In this document: piece by piece, positions 6,840-13,232 of the stretch
Numbering within the stretch: position 1 is the first letter of the stretch
Layout: every line of letters begins with the position of its first letter
From: Chitinophaga pinensis
Lineage (GTDB): Bacteria > Bacteroidota > Bacteroidia > Flavobacteriales_D > Crocinitomicaceae
DNA: 15,887 nucleotides
Direction: 5' to 3'
NCBI GenBank assembly: GCA_945870115.1
Contig: CAMBRH010000045.1
Coordinates: 1 to 15,887, forward strand
Program-made: the position numbers and the translations under genes
The notes under the pieces: generated by a model
What the model was told of the DNA's origin: nothing
Database searches by the model: none
The model's input: the letters and a program-made list of their open reading frames with translations, nothing else

Positions 6840-8432
6840 TTAATTCTTTACTATTTTTTGCTTTATCGTTTTACCTTTATTATTTAATTCAATAAAATAA
6901 ATCCCTTTAGCTTTTCCATTTAAATCAACATTAAATGAGTTCTTATTAATTTTTTCTGAATAAATAATTTCTCCTAAAGTGTTTATTAATTTATATTCTT
7001 CAATTAGTGACTTATCAATCATTTCAATGTTAAATAAACTTGTTGATGGATTTGGAAAAATAGAAATATATTTTGAATCGCTTGAAATTAAATTTAATGA
7101 ATTTACTAAGCCATTTTTTGCATTAATTTTTGAAAACCAAATATCAAGAGATCCGTCACGCGTATTAGCCCAGGCAGCAAAAATTGTGTCATTTTCAATT
7201 TCCATTCCCATAAAGTCGTTTCCGCTGGAATTTAAAATATTATTGTAATTGACCAAAGAGTCACTCAATTTAAAGTTGATTGAAAAATTTATTGAATCTT
7301 TGTCGCGGTAACTTGCATAATATTCGGAAGCTTTATTAAATCCTATTCCCTCAGCATTTCTCCTATCTCGCCAAGAAACCACGATATCGCCATCGTTGTC
7401 AAAATCAGCCCAAAGCATATCTTGCATTTTTCCATTTCCCTGCAAATCATCGTTTAAGCGAATCGGTTCTGACCAATTTATTCCTGCGTTAAAGGATTCA
7501 GTATAAAAAATGTCGAAATCACCAAAATTTCCGCCTGGAAAAATAAATGCTAAATGACTTATATTTACTGGGTTTTGAATTAGTTTATAACTTATTTTAG
7601 CTGAGTCATTTTGTGCAGAATTTAGTCCAGCATAAACAGAATTATAAGTGAAATCATTTCCATTATCTGAGCTAGAAGCTAAAATGTATTGTGGAAAAAC
7701 ATTTTGAGTAGAAAGGTAACTTGGATAAACACTGTGAAAAATGTTAGCAGAACAAGTAGCTGGAGCAAAAGGCCCTTGAATTAGCGGACCAACTAGATAA
7801 TCTGTTGTGTCTAAATAACGAAAAGGAGACCATGTTTGACCAAAATCCGATGATGAAACGAAATAAGGTCTATTTGGTGCTGGAATCCAAGGGGCAGGTT
7901 TCGAAGTTAAATAAAGTTTGTCACCTGCTTCATTTATTATTAAGAAAGGTCTGTCAATTGGTCTTTTATCGCCATCAGCATAAGCATCTATCATTAAAGT
8001 TGGAGCTCCCCAATTTAGTCCTCCGTCTGCAGATTTAAATAAATAAACTCCTCCAGAATCTGGACTTTCTCTATAATCAATATAACTTAAAAATAAATTC
8101 CCATTCTGATCAAATGCTAAAGATGGATCCGCTGATTTATAAGTTGGCACAATATGCGGCATCGTTATGGTAGAATTCCAAGTAAGTCCAGAATCAAAAC
8201 TAGATTTTATTTTAATACTTAACCTAGGTGAGTTTTGAAAAACAAATCCCATCCAAGCAAGGACAATATTGTTAGAATTAATTGGGTTTATTGCTAAATA
8301 GGGTTCACCTTCAAAAACAGTTGCATTTGAAATGTTTTGATCTTGTGAAAAGCCATTGTTTAAACACAAAATTAGTGTTAAAAATATGATACTGATTTCT
8401 CTCATAAAAACTACTTTAAATATTTTCTTCAT
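6840..8432 (-). CDS. Secreted BNR/Asp-box beta-propeller protein with T9SS tail
   Basis: A 530-residue exported protein. A signal peptide precedes FSQ at about 28-30. Met10 (MREISIIFLTLILC) may be the true start, since residues 1-9 are unusual for a signal peptide. The body is a sialidase-like propeller with five Asp-box turns: SSFDSGLTW (77-85), KSADGGLNW (133-141), SSDFGQTW (194-201), SSDNGNDF (254-261) and SFNAGINW (about 313-320). Catalytic residues of a true sialidase were not recognised, so enzymatic activity is not claimed. From about 457 the type-A sorting domain begins with ISIFPNPS and ends KGIYFIELNNKGKTIKQKIVKN-like, sending the protein through T9SS to the surface or medium. The upstream spacer holds a REP-like element. 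Confidence 0.85.
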   Translation of the reverse strand: MKKIFKVVFMREISIIFLTLILCLNNGFSQDQNISNATVFEGEPYLAINPINSNNIVLAWMGFVFQNSPRLSIKIKSSFDSGLTWNSTITMPHIVPTYKSADPSLAFDQNGNLFLSYIDYRESPDSGGVYLFKSADGGLNWGAPTLMIDAYADGDKRPIDRPFLIINEAGDKLYLTSKPAPWIPAPNRPYFVSSSDFGQTWSPFRYLDTTDYLVGPLIQGPFAPATCSANIFHSVYPSYLSTQNVFPQYILASSSDNGNDFTYNSVYAGLNSAQNDSAKISYKLIQNPVNISHLAFIFPGGNFGDFDIFYTESFNAGINWSEPIRLNDDLQGNGKMQDMLWADFDNDGDIVVSWRDRRNAEGIGFNKASEYYASYRDKDSINFSINFKLSDSLVNYNNILNSSGNDFMGMEIENDTIFAAWANTRDGSLDIWFSKINAKNGLVNSLNLISSDSKYISIFPNPSTSLFNIEMIDKSLIEEYKLINTLGEIIYSEKINKNSFNVDLNGKAKGIYFIELNNKGKTIKQKIVKN

Positions 8433-8433
8433 T

Positions 8434-8491
8434 CATAACTTTTAAACTGAGCTTGTCGAAGTTCATAACTCATAACTCAAAATTCATAATT
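8434..8491. repeat. REP-like core flanked by CATAACT 7-mers
   Basis: The 19-bp AACTGAGCTTGTCGAAGTT (8445-8463) matches the CTTCGACAAGCTCAG family of dispersed intergenic repeats that I recall from many Bacteroidota genomes. Its ends AACT/AGTT are inverted copies. CATAACT occurs at 8434-8440, 8464-8470 and 8471-8477, with the variant CATAATT at 8485-8491. The element fills the spacer between the detached pYEATS-like fragment and the BNR gene. Confidence 0.55.
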
Positions 8492-8495
8492 CTAA

Positions 8496-8738
8496 TCACC
8501 ATCCCAATTGCTCACACATATCTACCGCGATTGTTTCATAAGTTTCGTCGTCATAATAAATGGTAACTTCCATTCCTGGCAAACAACCCCAACCTAAATA
8601 ACTACCTTGAAAATTATTTCTTCGATCATAGGTGGTTGTTAATCTTTGTCCGAAACTATCATCATTTTTATTATATTCAACTTTTACAATTTGGTCTTTA
8701 AAATTTTCAATTCCGCGCAATTCAATTACAAATTTATA
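8496..8738 (-). pseudogene. Second pYEATS-like domain, cut off from the peptidase gene by an in-frame TAA
   Basis: Directly after the peptidase's TAA (8741-8739) the same frame stays open for 80 codons and ends at TGA. The sequence begins YKFVIELRGIENFKDQIVKV and contains GSYLGWGCLPGMEVTIYY and DMCEQLGW at the end. It aligns along its whole length with the pYEATS-like domain just upstream, including the N-F-x-x-S-Y-x-G-W-x-C-L-x-x-M core. Homology starts immediately after, and probably spans, the stop: the upstream copy reads YYTF where this copy reads stop-YKF. The only start codon near the beginning is TTG at 8720, which would omit the first strand. One substitution (for example TAT or TAC to TAA) would explain it. 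It is either a decayed end of the peptidase, a sequencing error, or a separately translated fragment; the first two are favoured. Confidence 0.65.
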
Positions 8739-10142
8739 TTAATCTTCTTTATCGGTTTCTTCCGCATGGACAACTGGATTTATTTCATACGTTTCAATTT
8801 CTTGTTCTTCAGATGAATTTTCTTCATAATATTGAATGTATTCGCATGCATTAAAATCAAAAGTCTTGGTTGTATTATCTTTGAAATAAACGATTGCTTG
8901 CATGTTTTCCAAACAACTCCAACCTTCATAAGAATTTGTGAAATTTGGTCCTTCATCAGAAGTTGAATATTTATCAGTAAAACTTGGGTCGTCATATACA
9001 TAGACAATTTTTGACACCAAATTTTGAATTTCATCTGAAATGACAAAACCGAAAGTATAATAATTTCTTTCCTCTCTAATTTCTTCTTTGTAAGCGTAAA
9101 TCTCAAAATTATCGTCAGAAATTGTTTTATTTACAACAAGTTTTACTTCTTGCGGATCATAAACTCGTGGTAAAGGTATTCCGTTTACGTCTGTTTTTGT
9201 CTTTGTGTCTCTTATAGTTATTGGATCGTTCACTTTAATTGGATCATTTACAACAATTGGGTCATTCACAATTATTGGATCTACCTTTTTTGTAGGAACA
9301 ACATAGTCTTTTTGAACAACGTAAGCTTCAGCAATCATTGCTTTAAAGGATTCGTAATCTACCCAAATATAGCCTTTTGCCCCCCAATTTGTTCCGTAAG
9401 AATTTAATATCTTAAAAGCTGATTTTTTATTATCATAACCAACTAAAAGCATGGCGTGAAGTCCATCTTTGTCGTTACTAGGTTTTCTTTTGTAAATATC
9501 ATTTTCTGATTTATTGTAATAATTTGAAAAAGCATCATCAGTATAAACAGCAATGATAACAGGAATATCTTGTTTTAAAAAAGATTTTAATTCATTGAAA
9601 TTTTTAAAATCTTCTACTCTAAACCAATCTTTAATTTTATTTTGACTCGCTTTTGTTTTCAAGCTTGAGCTAGGCATCACACAACTATTTGCATCATACG
9701 GACAGTCAACTATAGAAACAACTCCAGTGTTTTTCAGAAAATTTAATGCGTCGCTGATATAGGTGCCGCACGTGCAGTCGGCACATGGACTTCCTGCTTT
9801 TATATTTTGATAAATATATGAAGGACTCAATACATTTTTTTGTTCTTTGACATTTTTAGAGAATTTACAACCAGCATAAAAAGACATAAATCCATATCCT
9901 GTGGCCCAAGCAGTGCAAGATGATTGTTGCCCTTGATTTCCTGGTGTAGGAAAAAAATCAGGGGAAATCACATAACTTTCTGGTAAAGCGGCAGTTTTTG
10001 CTGTAGAAGATGATCCTGCAAGTTTTGGTGGAGATTTTAATTTATTGTAAGATTCAACAGGCATTAAAGTTAAACCTTGTCCAAATAATTGTGTAAAAGA
10101 AAGAAAGAATAGAATTCCAAATAAAGATTTTGTTTTAAGCAT
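8739..10142 (-). CDS. Secreted papain-like (C1A) cysteine peptidase with C-terminal pYEATS-like domain
   Basis: A 467-residue protein. The ATG at 10142 gives signal peptide MLKTKSLFGILFFLSFTQLFGQ; a TTG nine codons upstream overlaps the probable -7 box and is rejected. The peptidase domain (about 53-280) has all papain-type residues: oxyanion Gln70 and nucleophile Cys76 in NQGQQSSCTAWA, His229 in DGLHAMLLVGYD, and Asn247 in ILNSYGTNWGAKGY. Cys-rich CADCTCG (120-126) suggests disulfides or metal binding. A linker of four 6-residue repeats (xxNDPI-like, about 288-311) leads to a pYEATS-like domain (about 345-437): SKIVYVYDDPSF, then SYEGWSC, then AIVYFKDNTTKTF. The tail is acidic. There is no T9SS tail before the stop. 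Beyond the TAA the same frame encodes a second pYEATS-like copy, so the ancestral protein was probably about 547 residues. The peptidase call is firm; pYEATS rests on pattern only. Confidence 0.85.
   Translation of the reverse strand: MLKTKSLFGILFFLSFTQLFGQGLTLMPVESYNKLKSPPKLAGSSSTAKTAALPESYVISPDFFPTPGNQGQQSSCTAWATGYGFMSFYAGCKFSKNVKEQKNVLSPSYIYQNIKAGSPCADCTCGTYISDALNFLKNTGVVSIVDCPYDANSCVMPSSSLKTKASQNKIKDWFRVEDFKNFNELKSFLKQDIPVIIAVYTDDAFSNYYNKSENDIYKRKPSNDKDGLHAMLLVGYDNKKSAFKILNSYGTNWGAKGYIWVDYESFKAMIAEAYVVQKDYVVPTKKVDPIIVNDPIVVNDPIKVNDPITIRDTKTKTDVNGIPLPRVYDPQEVKLVVNKTISDDNFEIYAYKEEIREERNYYTFGFVISDEIQNLVSKIVYVYDDPSFTDKYSTSDEGPNFTNSYEGWSCLENMQAIVYFKDNTTKTFDFNACEYIQYYEENSSEEQEIETYEINPVVHAEETDKED
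9210..9281 (-). repeat. Four 18-bp tandem repeats encoding the peptidase linker
   Basis: Four consecutive 18-bp units (9264-9281, 9246-9263, 9228-9245, 9210-9227) encode DPIIVN, DPIVVN, DPIKVN and DPITIR. They link the peptidase domain to the pYEATS-like domain. The units differ mainly at third codon positions and at the fourth to sixth residues, so the number of copies may vary between strains. Confidence 0.8.
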
Positions 10143-10166
10143 AGCTTTAATTTTTTTTAAAAATAG

Positions 10167-10199
10167 CAAAATATTATGCCAAAAATTAACTAAGTCAAA
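10167..10199 (-). promoter_or_regulatory. Probable promoter of the C1 peptidase gene
   Basis: On the minus strand TTTG (10199-10196), a 19-nt spacer and TAATATTTTG (10176-10167) resemble the Bacteroidota promoter, but with extra bases between TA and TTTG. It lies about 25 nt upstream of the ATG at 10142 and supports that start. Confidence 0.4.
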
Positions 10200-10211
10200 A
10201 AAAAAGAAATC

Positions 10212-10889
10212 TCAAATAACAATTTGCTCAAAAAAACCTCCAATTTGTTCTTTTTCATCAATGAAATGAATTTCATAAATCCAATATCGTTCTTGACCCA
10301 AAACATCTAAATTAGACATTAATTCTGTGTTTTCTGGATGGATATAATTGATTTTTTCTTCACCCAATAATTTTTCATGAGGGAAATTTCCAATTAGATG
10401 GCCACAATGTTCATTTCCATAAGTCCAACCATATTTTACGGCTAATTCTTTTGTGAAATTATAAAAATCAGCTCCAGTTAAAGTTAATTTATTTTCGTCA
10501 AAAAATGCTCTTCCTTCGTGCCAAGCTTTTTCTACATCATTTTTTAGCTTTAATTTTCTTTCGTTATCTCCAATGATAAAAGTTCTACCAAAATCGGCTT
10601 CCCATTCTTCGAATACGGGACCAAAGTCTAAAAACAAAATGTCATCATTTTGCAAAAATAAATTTTCGGGATTATGTGCGTAGGGCAGAAGCGTATTTTT
10701 TCCAGCTCTTACGATGCGTTTGTGCCAATATTTTTTGATTCCAAATAATTAAAAAGCCAGATTGAAAATTTCAGTATTTAATTCTTTTTCAGATTTCCCA
10801 GCAAGGATTAAATTCCGGTTTTCAATTTCATTAAAAAGAATCGAGGCATTTTGTTCAGCGAAAAATAAATTTTTAAGTTTGGTATTCAT
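10212..10889 (-). pseudogene. M24 family metallopeptidase, interrupted by in-frame TAA at codon 47
   Basis: The frame from ATG 10889 to the stop at 10212 spans 225 residues plus one internal TAA (10751-10749). Before the stop it reads MNTKLKNLFFAEQ... to IFNLAF; after it, LFGIKKYWHKRIVRAGKN continues without a shift. A G-to-T change of GAA to TAA would explain the break. All five metal ligands of the M24 (aminopeptidase P/methionine aminopeptidase) fold are intact after the stop: Asp88 (LDFGPVF), Asp99 (ADFGRTF), His164 (CGHLIG), Glu206 (IYEIHF) and Glu221 (GGFFEQ). If restarted at TTG 10655, the product would be 147 residues and lack the N-terminal helices and the first strands. The family cleaves X-Pro or N-terminal residues of peptides in the cytosol. 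The gene follows the SUMF1-like gene by 7 bp, so the two form a transcription unit. A recent null mutation or base-call error is more likely than a functional short enzyme. Confidence 0.75.
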
Positions 10890-10896
10890 GGATCTA

Positions 10897-11598
10897 TTAA
10901 TTTTTGTTTTTTGCAATTCTAAAACCTAAATCATCAATTTTGAATGATGTTGGATGACTTCGTCTTCTATTTGTTGCTAAACAACTTCGAGCTTCGTCAA
11001 ACCAACCACCTCCTCTTAAAATTCTGTACGAACCATAAATTGTTTCATCGTAAACATCTGAACACCATTCCCAAACATTGCCAATCATGTCATACAATCC
11101 CCATGAATTTGGTTCTTTTAAACCCACTTCATGAGTTGATTTTTCAGAATTATTTTTGTACCAAGCAATATTATCTAAATCGCCATACAAAACATCTTTT
11201 GTTCCACATTTACAGGTATATTCCCATTCTGCTTCTGTAGGTAATCTAAATCCATTTGCTAAATGATTGAAATGAATTTCATCAGAATCAGATTCAAAAG
11301 TATAACAAACTTCAAGATTTAATTCACTGGATAATAAATTACAAAAAATAATTGAATCTCTCGAAGAAACAGTTTCAACAGGTTTGTTTTTACCTTCAAT
11401 TGAACTGGGCGATTTTTGTGTTATTTTGAAATATAAATCCTGAGTGACAAGAAATTTTGACAGTAAAAAAGATTCAATTTCAACTGTCCATTGCTTTTTA
11501 ATACGATCATCTCTCAAATCAATTTTACCTTTAGGAATTTCAATCAGTTGATTAAAAATAGCATTGAGTTCATCTTTTCGATTTTTACTTTGAGACAT
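10897..11598 (-). CDS. SUMF1/FGE-fold protein (formylglycine-generating-enzyme-like)
   Basis: A 233-residue protein with no signal peptide. It has the signature blocks of the FGE-sulfatase family in order: GFRLPTEAEWEY (116-127), NSWGLYDMIGNVWEWCSD (164-181), RILRGGGWFD (192-201) and LGFRIA (224-229). Classical aerobic FGE binds copper through two cysteines five residues apart shortly after the RGG motif. Here only the second (Cys206) is present and the first aligns with Asp201, so canonical formylglycine formation is doubtful. Other members of the fold include non-enzymatic and gliding-motility proteins. A sulfatase gene lies 3.2 kb upstream, but not adjacent. A -7 box 26 nt before the ATG gives it its own promoter, and the broken M24 gene follows 7 bp downstream. 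Confidence 0.82.
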   Translation of the reverse strand: MSQSKNRKDELNAIFNQLIEIPKGKIDLRDDRIKKQWTVEIESFLLSKFLVTQDLYFKITQKSPSSIEGKNKPVETVSSRDSIIFCNLLSSELNLEVCYTFESDSDEIHFNHLANGFRLPTEAEWEYTCKCGTKDVLYGDLDNIAWYKNNSEKSTHEVGLKEPNSWGLYDMIGNVWEWCSDVYDETIYGSYRILRGGGWFDEARSCLATNRRRSHPTSFKIDDLGFRIAKNKN

Positions 11599-11623
11599 TT
11601 AGAAAATAAAATAGTTTAAAGCT

Positions 11624-11631
11624 CAAAGATA
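11624..11631 (-). promoter_or_regulatory. -7 box for the SUMF1-like gene
   Basis: The minus strand reads TATCTTTG, a perfect TAnnTTTG, 26 nt upstream of the ATG at 11598 in the gap after the preceding gene. No TTTG is found at the -33 distance. It suggests the SUMF1-like and M24 genes are transcribed separately from the sigma-factor operon. Confidence 0.45.
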
Positions 11632-11648
11632 ATATTATTCAATTAAAA

Positions 11649-12167
11649 TTACTTTCTTTTGTGTTCAGGCTTAAAATAATCGCGCATTTCTCGCATTAAG
11701 TTTTCAAATTTTTCTAGCTGTTTTGGTGTGCAAATGGCTTTTAATTGCTTTGCTTGTTCTATTTTTAGTAATTCCATTTTAAACTCATTTTCTGAAACTC
11801 GTTTTGCAATAGAATTTAATAATTTTTCATCAGTATTTTTATTGAACATTTCAACATTCATCGAATCTCTTCCAGCTCGTAAATCATTCAAAACTAAGTT
11901 TTCTTTTTTGTGAAACTCAGTTCGAAGTTTATCAAAAAGTTTGACTTGATTTTTGTTTAAATCTAGTTTTTCTTGTAAAATTTTTGATAAGTGATTTTTA
12001 TTTTGTTCTCTGTGATGAGGTGGAAAAGGTGGATGAAAATCTCCTCGTAAATGCGGTGGCTTTTGAATAAATTCTTTCCAAACAAAAACTCCCATGGCTG
12101 ATAAATTCATAAATACCAGAAAAAACACCAAGCGAATTAGCAATTTTTTTTGTGCAAAAATATCCAT
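11649..12167 (-). CDS. Membrane-anchored CnrX/Spy-CpxP-like periplasmic metal sensor candidate
   Basis: A 172-residue protein. One N-terminal membrane helix (about 9-30) is followed by a His/Pro-rich segment HLRGDFHPPFPPHHREQ (39-54) and then an all-helical periplasmic region. Two helices carry LTxxQ-like turns, LDLNKNQVKLFD (68-79) and CTPKQLEKFENLM (146-158). These are hallmarks of the Spy/CpxP/ZraP and heavy-metal-resistance (CnrX) group. The His cluster could bind Cu, Zn, Ni or Co; which metal cannot be read. It lies 5 bp after a small membrane protein and downstream of an ECF sigma factor gene. This matches the parts of the CnrYXH switch, where CnrX is the periplasmic sensor, CnrY the anti-sigma factor and CnrH the sigma factor. 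The fold is a moderately confident call; sensor function is inferred. Confidence 0.72.
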   Translation of the reverse strand: MDIFAQKKLLIRLVFFLVFMNLSAMGVFVWKEFIQKPPHLRGDFHPPFPPHHREQNKNHLSKILQEKLDLNKNQVKLFDKLRTEFHKKENLVLNDLRAGRDSMNVEMFNKNTDEKLLNSIAKRVSENEFKMELLKIEQAKQLKAICTPKQLEKFENLMREMRDYFKPEHKRK

Positions 12168-12172
12168 ATCAA

Positions 12173-12478
12173 TTAATTTAAATTTATAAATAATTCATTT
12201 GTTAAAAGTTCCAAATCTTCTTTTTCAGCTGCGATATTTCTTTTTGAATTGCTTTTACTTTGAATCATATATGAACTTAAAAAGCCTAGATTTAAACAAA
12301 ATAATAGTGTTATGCTAAAAATCAATTTACTTTTATTAAAAGTCGCTTTTTTTGAATTTTTGGATAGTTCAATTCTATGTAGCAAAGATTGACTCCATTC
12401 AGCAGAAACTTCAATATGCTCAAGGTTTTCAAATTCTTCTAAACTTTTTATTTTCTGATTCATTTCTTTTTGTACCAT
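12173..12478 (-). CDS. Small single-pass membrane protein, candidate anti-sigma factor
   Basis: A 101-residue protein. A polar, probably helical cytoplasmic segment (1-50, with EVSAEWSQSLLHRIELSK) is followed by one transmembrane helix (about 51-71) and a short acidic periplasmic tail with a possible helix (ELLTNELFINL). Lys/Asn-rich residues just before the helix suit a cytoplasmic N-terminus. I recognise no family, but its size, topology and position between an ECF sigma factor gene (58 bp upstream) and a CnrX-like sensor gene (5 bp downstream) make it a candidate anti-sigma factor of the CnrY type. There is no zinc-binding HxxxCxxC motif, so it is not a ZAS-type anti-sigma factor. Confidence 0.6.
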   Translation of the reverse strand: MVQKEMNQKIKSLEEFENLEHIEVSAEWSQSLLHRIELSKNSKKATFNKSKLIFSITLLFCLNLGFLSSYMIQSKSNSKRNIAAEKEDLELLTNELFINLN

Positions 12479-12536
12479 TTTATCTAATTTTTAGTAGTCT
12501 TATGTTTGGACGATTTTTTTATTCGTTTCTTTTACT

Positions 12537-13091
12537 TTATTTCGAATTTAATTCTTCTTTCATTTTCTTTTTTGCACGAAAAATTAAAGATTCGACAGCT
12601 CCAATAGTTGTTTGCATAATTTCTGCAATTTCGGGATTTGAATAGTCTTCAATTTTACTCAATGTAATTGCAACTCGCTGATTATCGGGTAAATTGTTCA
12701 AGTAATCCATGATTTCAGAAATATTTTCTTTTTCCAATAGATTTTTATCAGCATTTGAAGTTCCTGAAATCCAGTTGGAAATATCATCTAAATGTAGCAT
12801 TTTTCCAAATGAGGAAATGCGTTTTTTGCGTTTGCGTTTTTTTAATTCATCTAAACTTTTTGTTACAGCAATTCTATAAATCCAAGTTGATAATTTTGAA
12901 TCAGAACGAAAAGTATGAATCGATTGGTAAACTTCTAAAAAAACTTCTTGCGAAATATCTTCCGCATCGTTTTTATCTAAAAAAAATCGATAACATGTAT
13001 TTAAAACTTTTTGTGCATACGACTGAATTAAAAAGTTAAAAGCAAGCGAATCGCTCGCTTTTAACTTGGATATTAATTCTTCTTCAGTCAT
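12537..13091 (-). CDS. ECF-type RNA polymerase sigma factor
   Basis: A 184-residue extracytoplasmic-function sigma factor, with only regions 2 and 4 of sigma-70. Region 2 spans about 10-90, with DAEDISQEVFLEVYQSI (42-58) for core binding and KLSTWIYRIAVTKSLDELKK (66-85) for -10 recognition and melting. Region 4 covers about 130-182: LNNLPDNQRVAITLSKIEDY followed by the helix-turn-helix NPEIAEIMQTTIGAVESLIF. It directs RNA polymerase to a small regulon under control of an envelope signal. It is the first gene of a trio with a candidate anti-sigma factor and a periplasmic sensor, so regulation by release from the membrane is likely. A long palindrome lies directly upstream. The ATG at 13091 gives the usual N-terminus of the family. 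Confidence 0.93.
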   Translation of the reverse strand: MTEEELISKLKASDSLAFNFLIQSYAQKVLNTCYRFFLDKNDAEDISQEVFLEVYQSIHTFRSDSKLSTWIYRIAVTKSLDELKKRKRKKRISSFGKMLHLDDISNWISGTSNADKNLLEKENISEIMDYLNNLPDNQRVAITLSKIEDYSNPEIAEIMQTTIGAVESLIFRAKKKMKEELNSK

Positions 13092-13105
13092 ACTTTATTA
13101 AACAG

Positions 13106-13230
13106 TTAAAACCGATCCAAAATCATCATATTGAGGCTTTTTAAAAATTTCACTTTTAAGTTTACGCTTGTAAATGAGGAAGTTAAATTTTTAAAGTAAC
13201 GAAGAAATGGTGGTTTTGCATCGGTTTTGT
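13106..13230. repeat. Long imperfect palindrome filling the spacer upstream of the sigma gene
   Basis: The two halves around position 13167 are inverted copies over about 60 bp each, with roughly two thirds identity and one 1-nt gap. The best blocks are 13108-13132 with 13204-13228 (20 of 25 identical), the perfect 13141-13150 with 13185-13194, and a central hairpin TTTAC-GCTT-GTAAA (13161-13174). Several mismatches become G-U pairs in RNA. It takes up nearly all of the 141 bp between the YHYH gene stop and the sigma gene ATG. It could be a terminator or attenuator, a small non-autonomous mobile element, or a binding region. Confidence 0.6.
13162..13185 (-). promoter_or_regulatory. Weak ECF-type promoter candidate for the sigma operon
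   Basis: On the minus strand TTTAAC (ending 13182) and CGTA (13166-13163) are separated by 15 nt, the general AAC/CGT pattern of ECF-dependent promoters, about 70 nt upstream of the sigma gene ATG. Such short boxes arise easily by chance in this sequence. A housekeeping alternative, TTTT-19-TGATTTTG, lies nearer the ATG. Confidence 0.2.
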
Positions 13231-13232
13231 AA

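Noticed and set aside
6840..8432. Assignment as a true sialidase
   Set aside because: Asp boxes are present, but the catalytic Arg triad, Tyr/Glu pair and FRIP motif were not recognised, so only the propeller fold is claimed.
8780..9106. Open frame of 108 codons on the minus strand inside the peptidase gene
   Set aside because: It overlaps the well-supported pYEATS-like coding frame, has no recognisable features, and has the Lys/Ile/Leu-heavy look of a shadow frame.
9210..9281. Tandem repeats considered as a CRISPR array
   Set aside because: The units are contiguous 18-mers without spacers and lie in frame within a coding sequence.
8739..10751. Recoding of TAA as an amino acid, suggested by two in-frame TAA codons
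   Set aside because: TAA is the ordinary terminator of several intact genes here, for example at 3594-3596 and 6840-6842, so a changed genetic code is not supported.
12755..13039. Plus-strand open frame opposite the sigma factor gene
   Set aside because: It is antisense to conserved sigma regions 2 and 4; its hydrophobic and Cys content is a by-product of the opposite strand.
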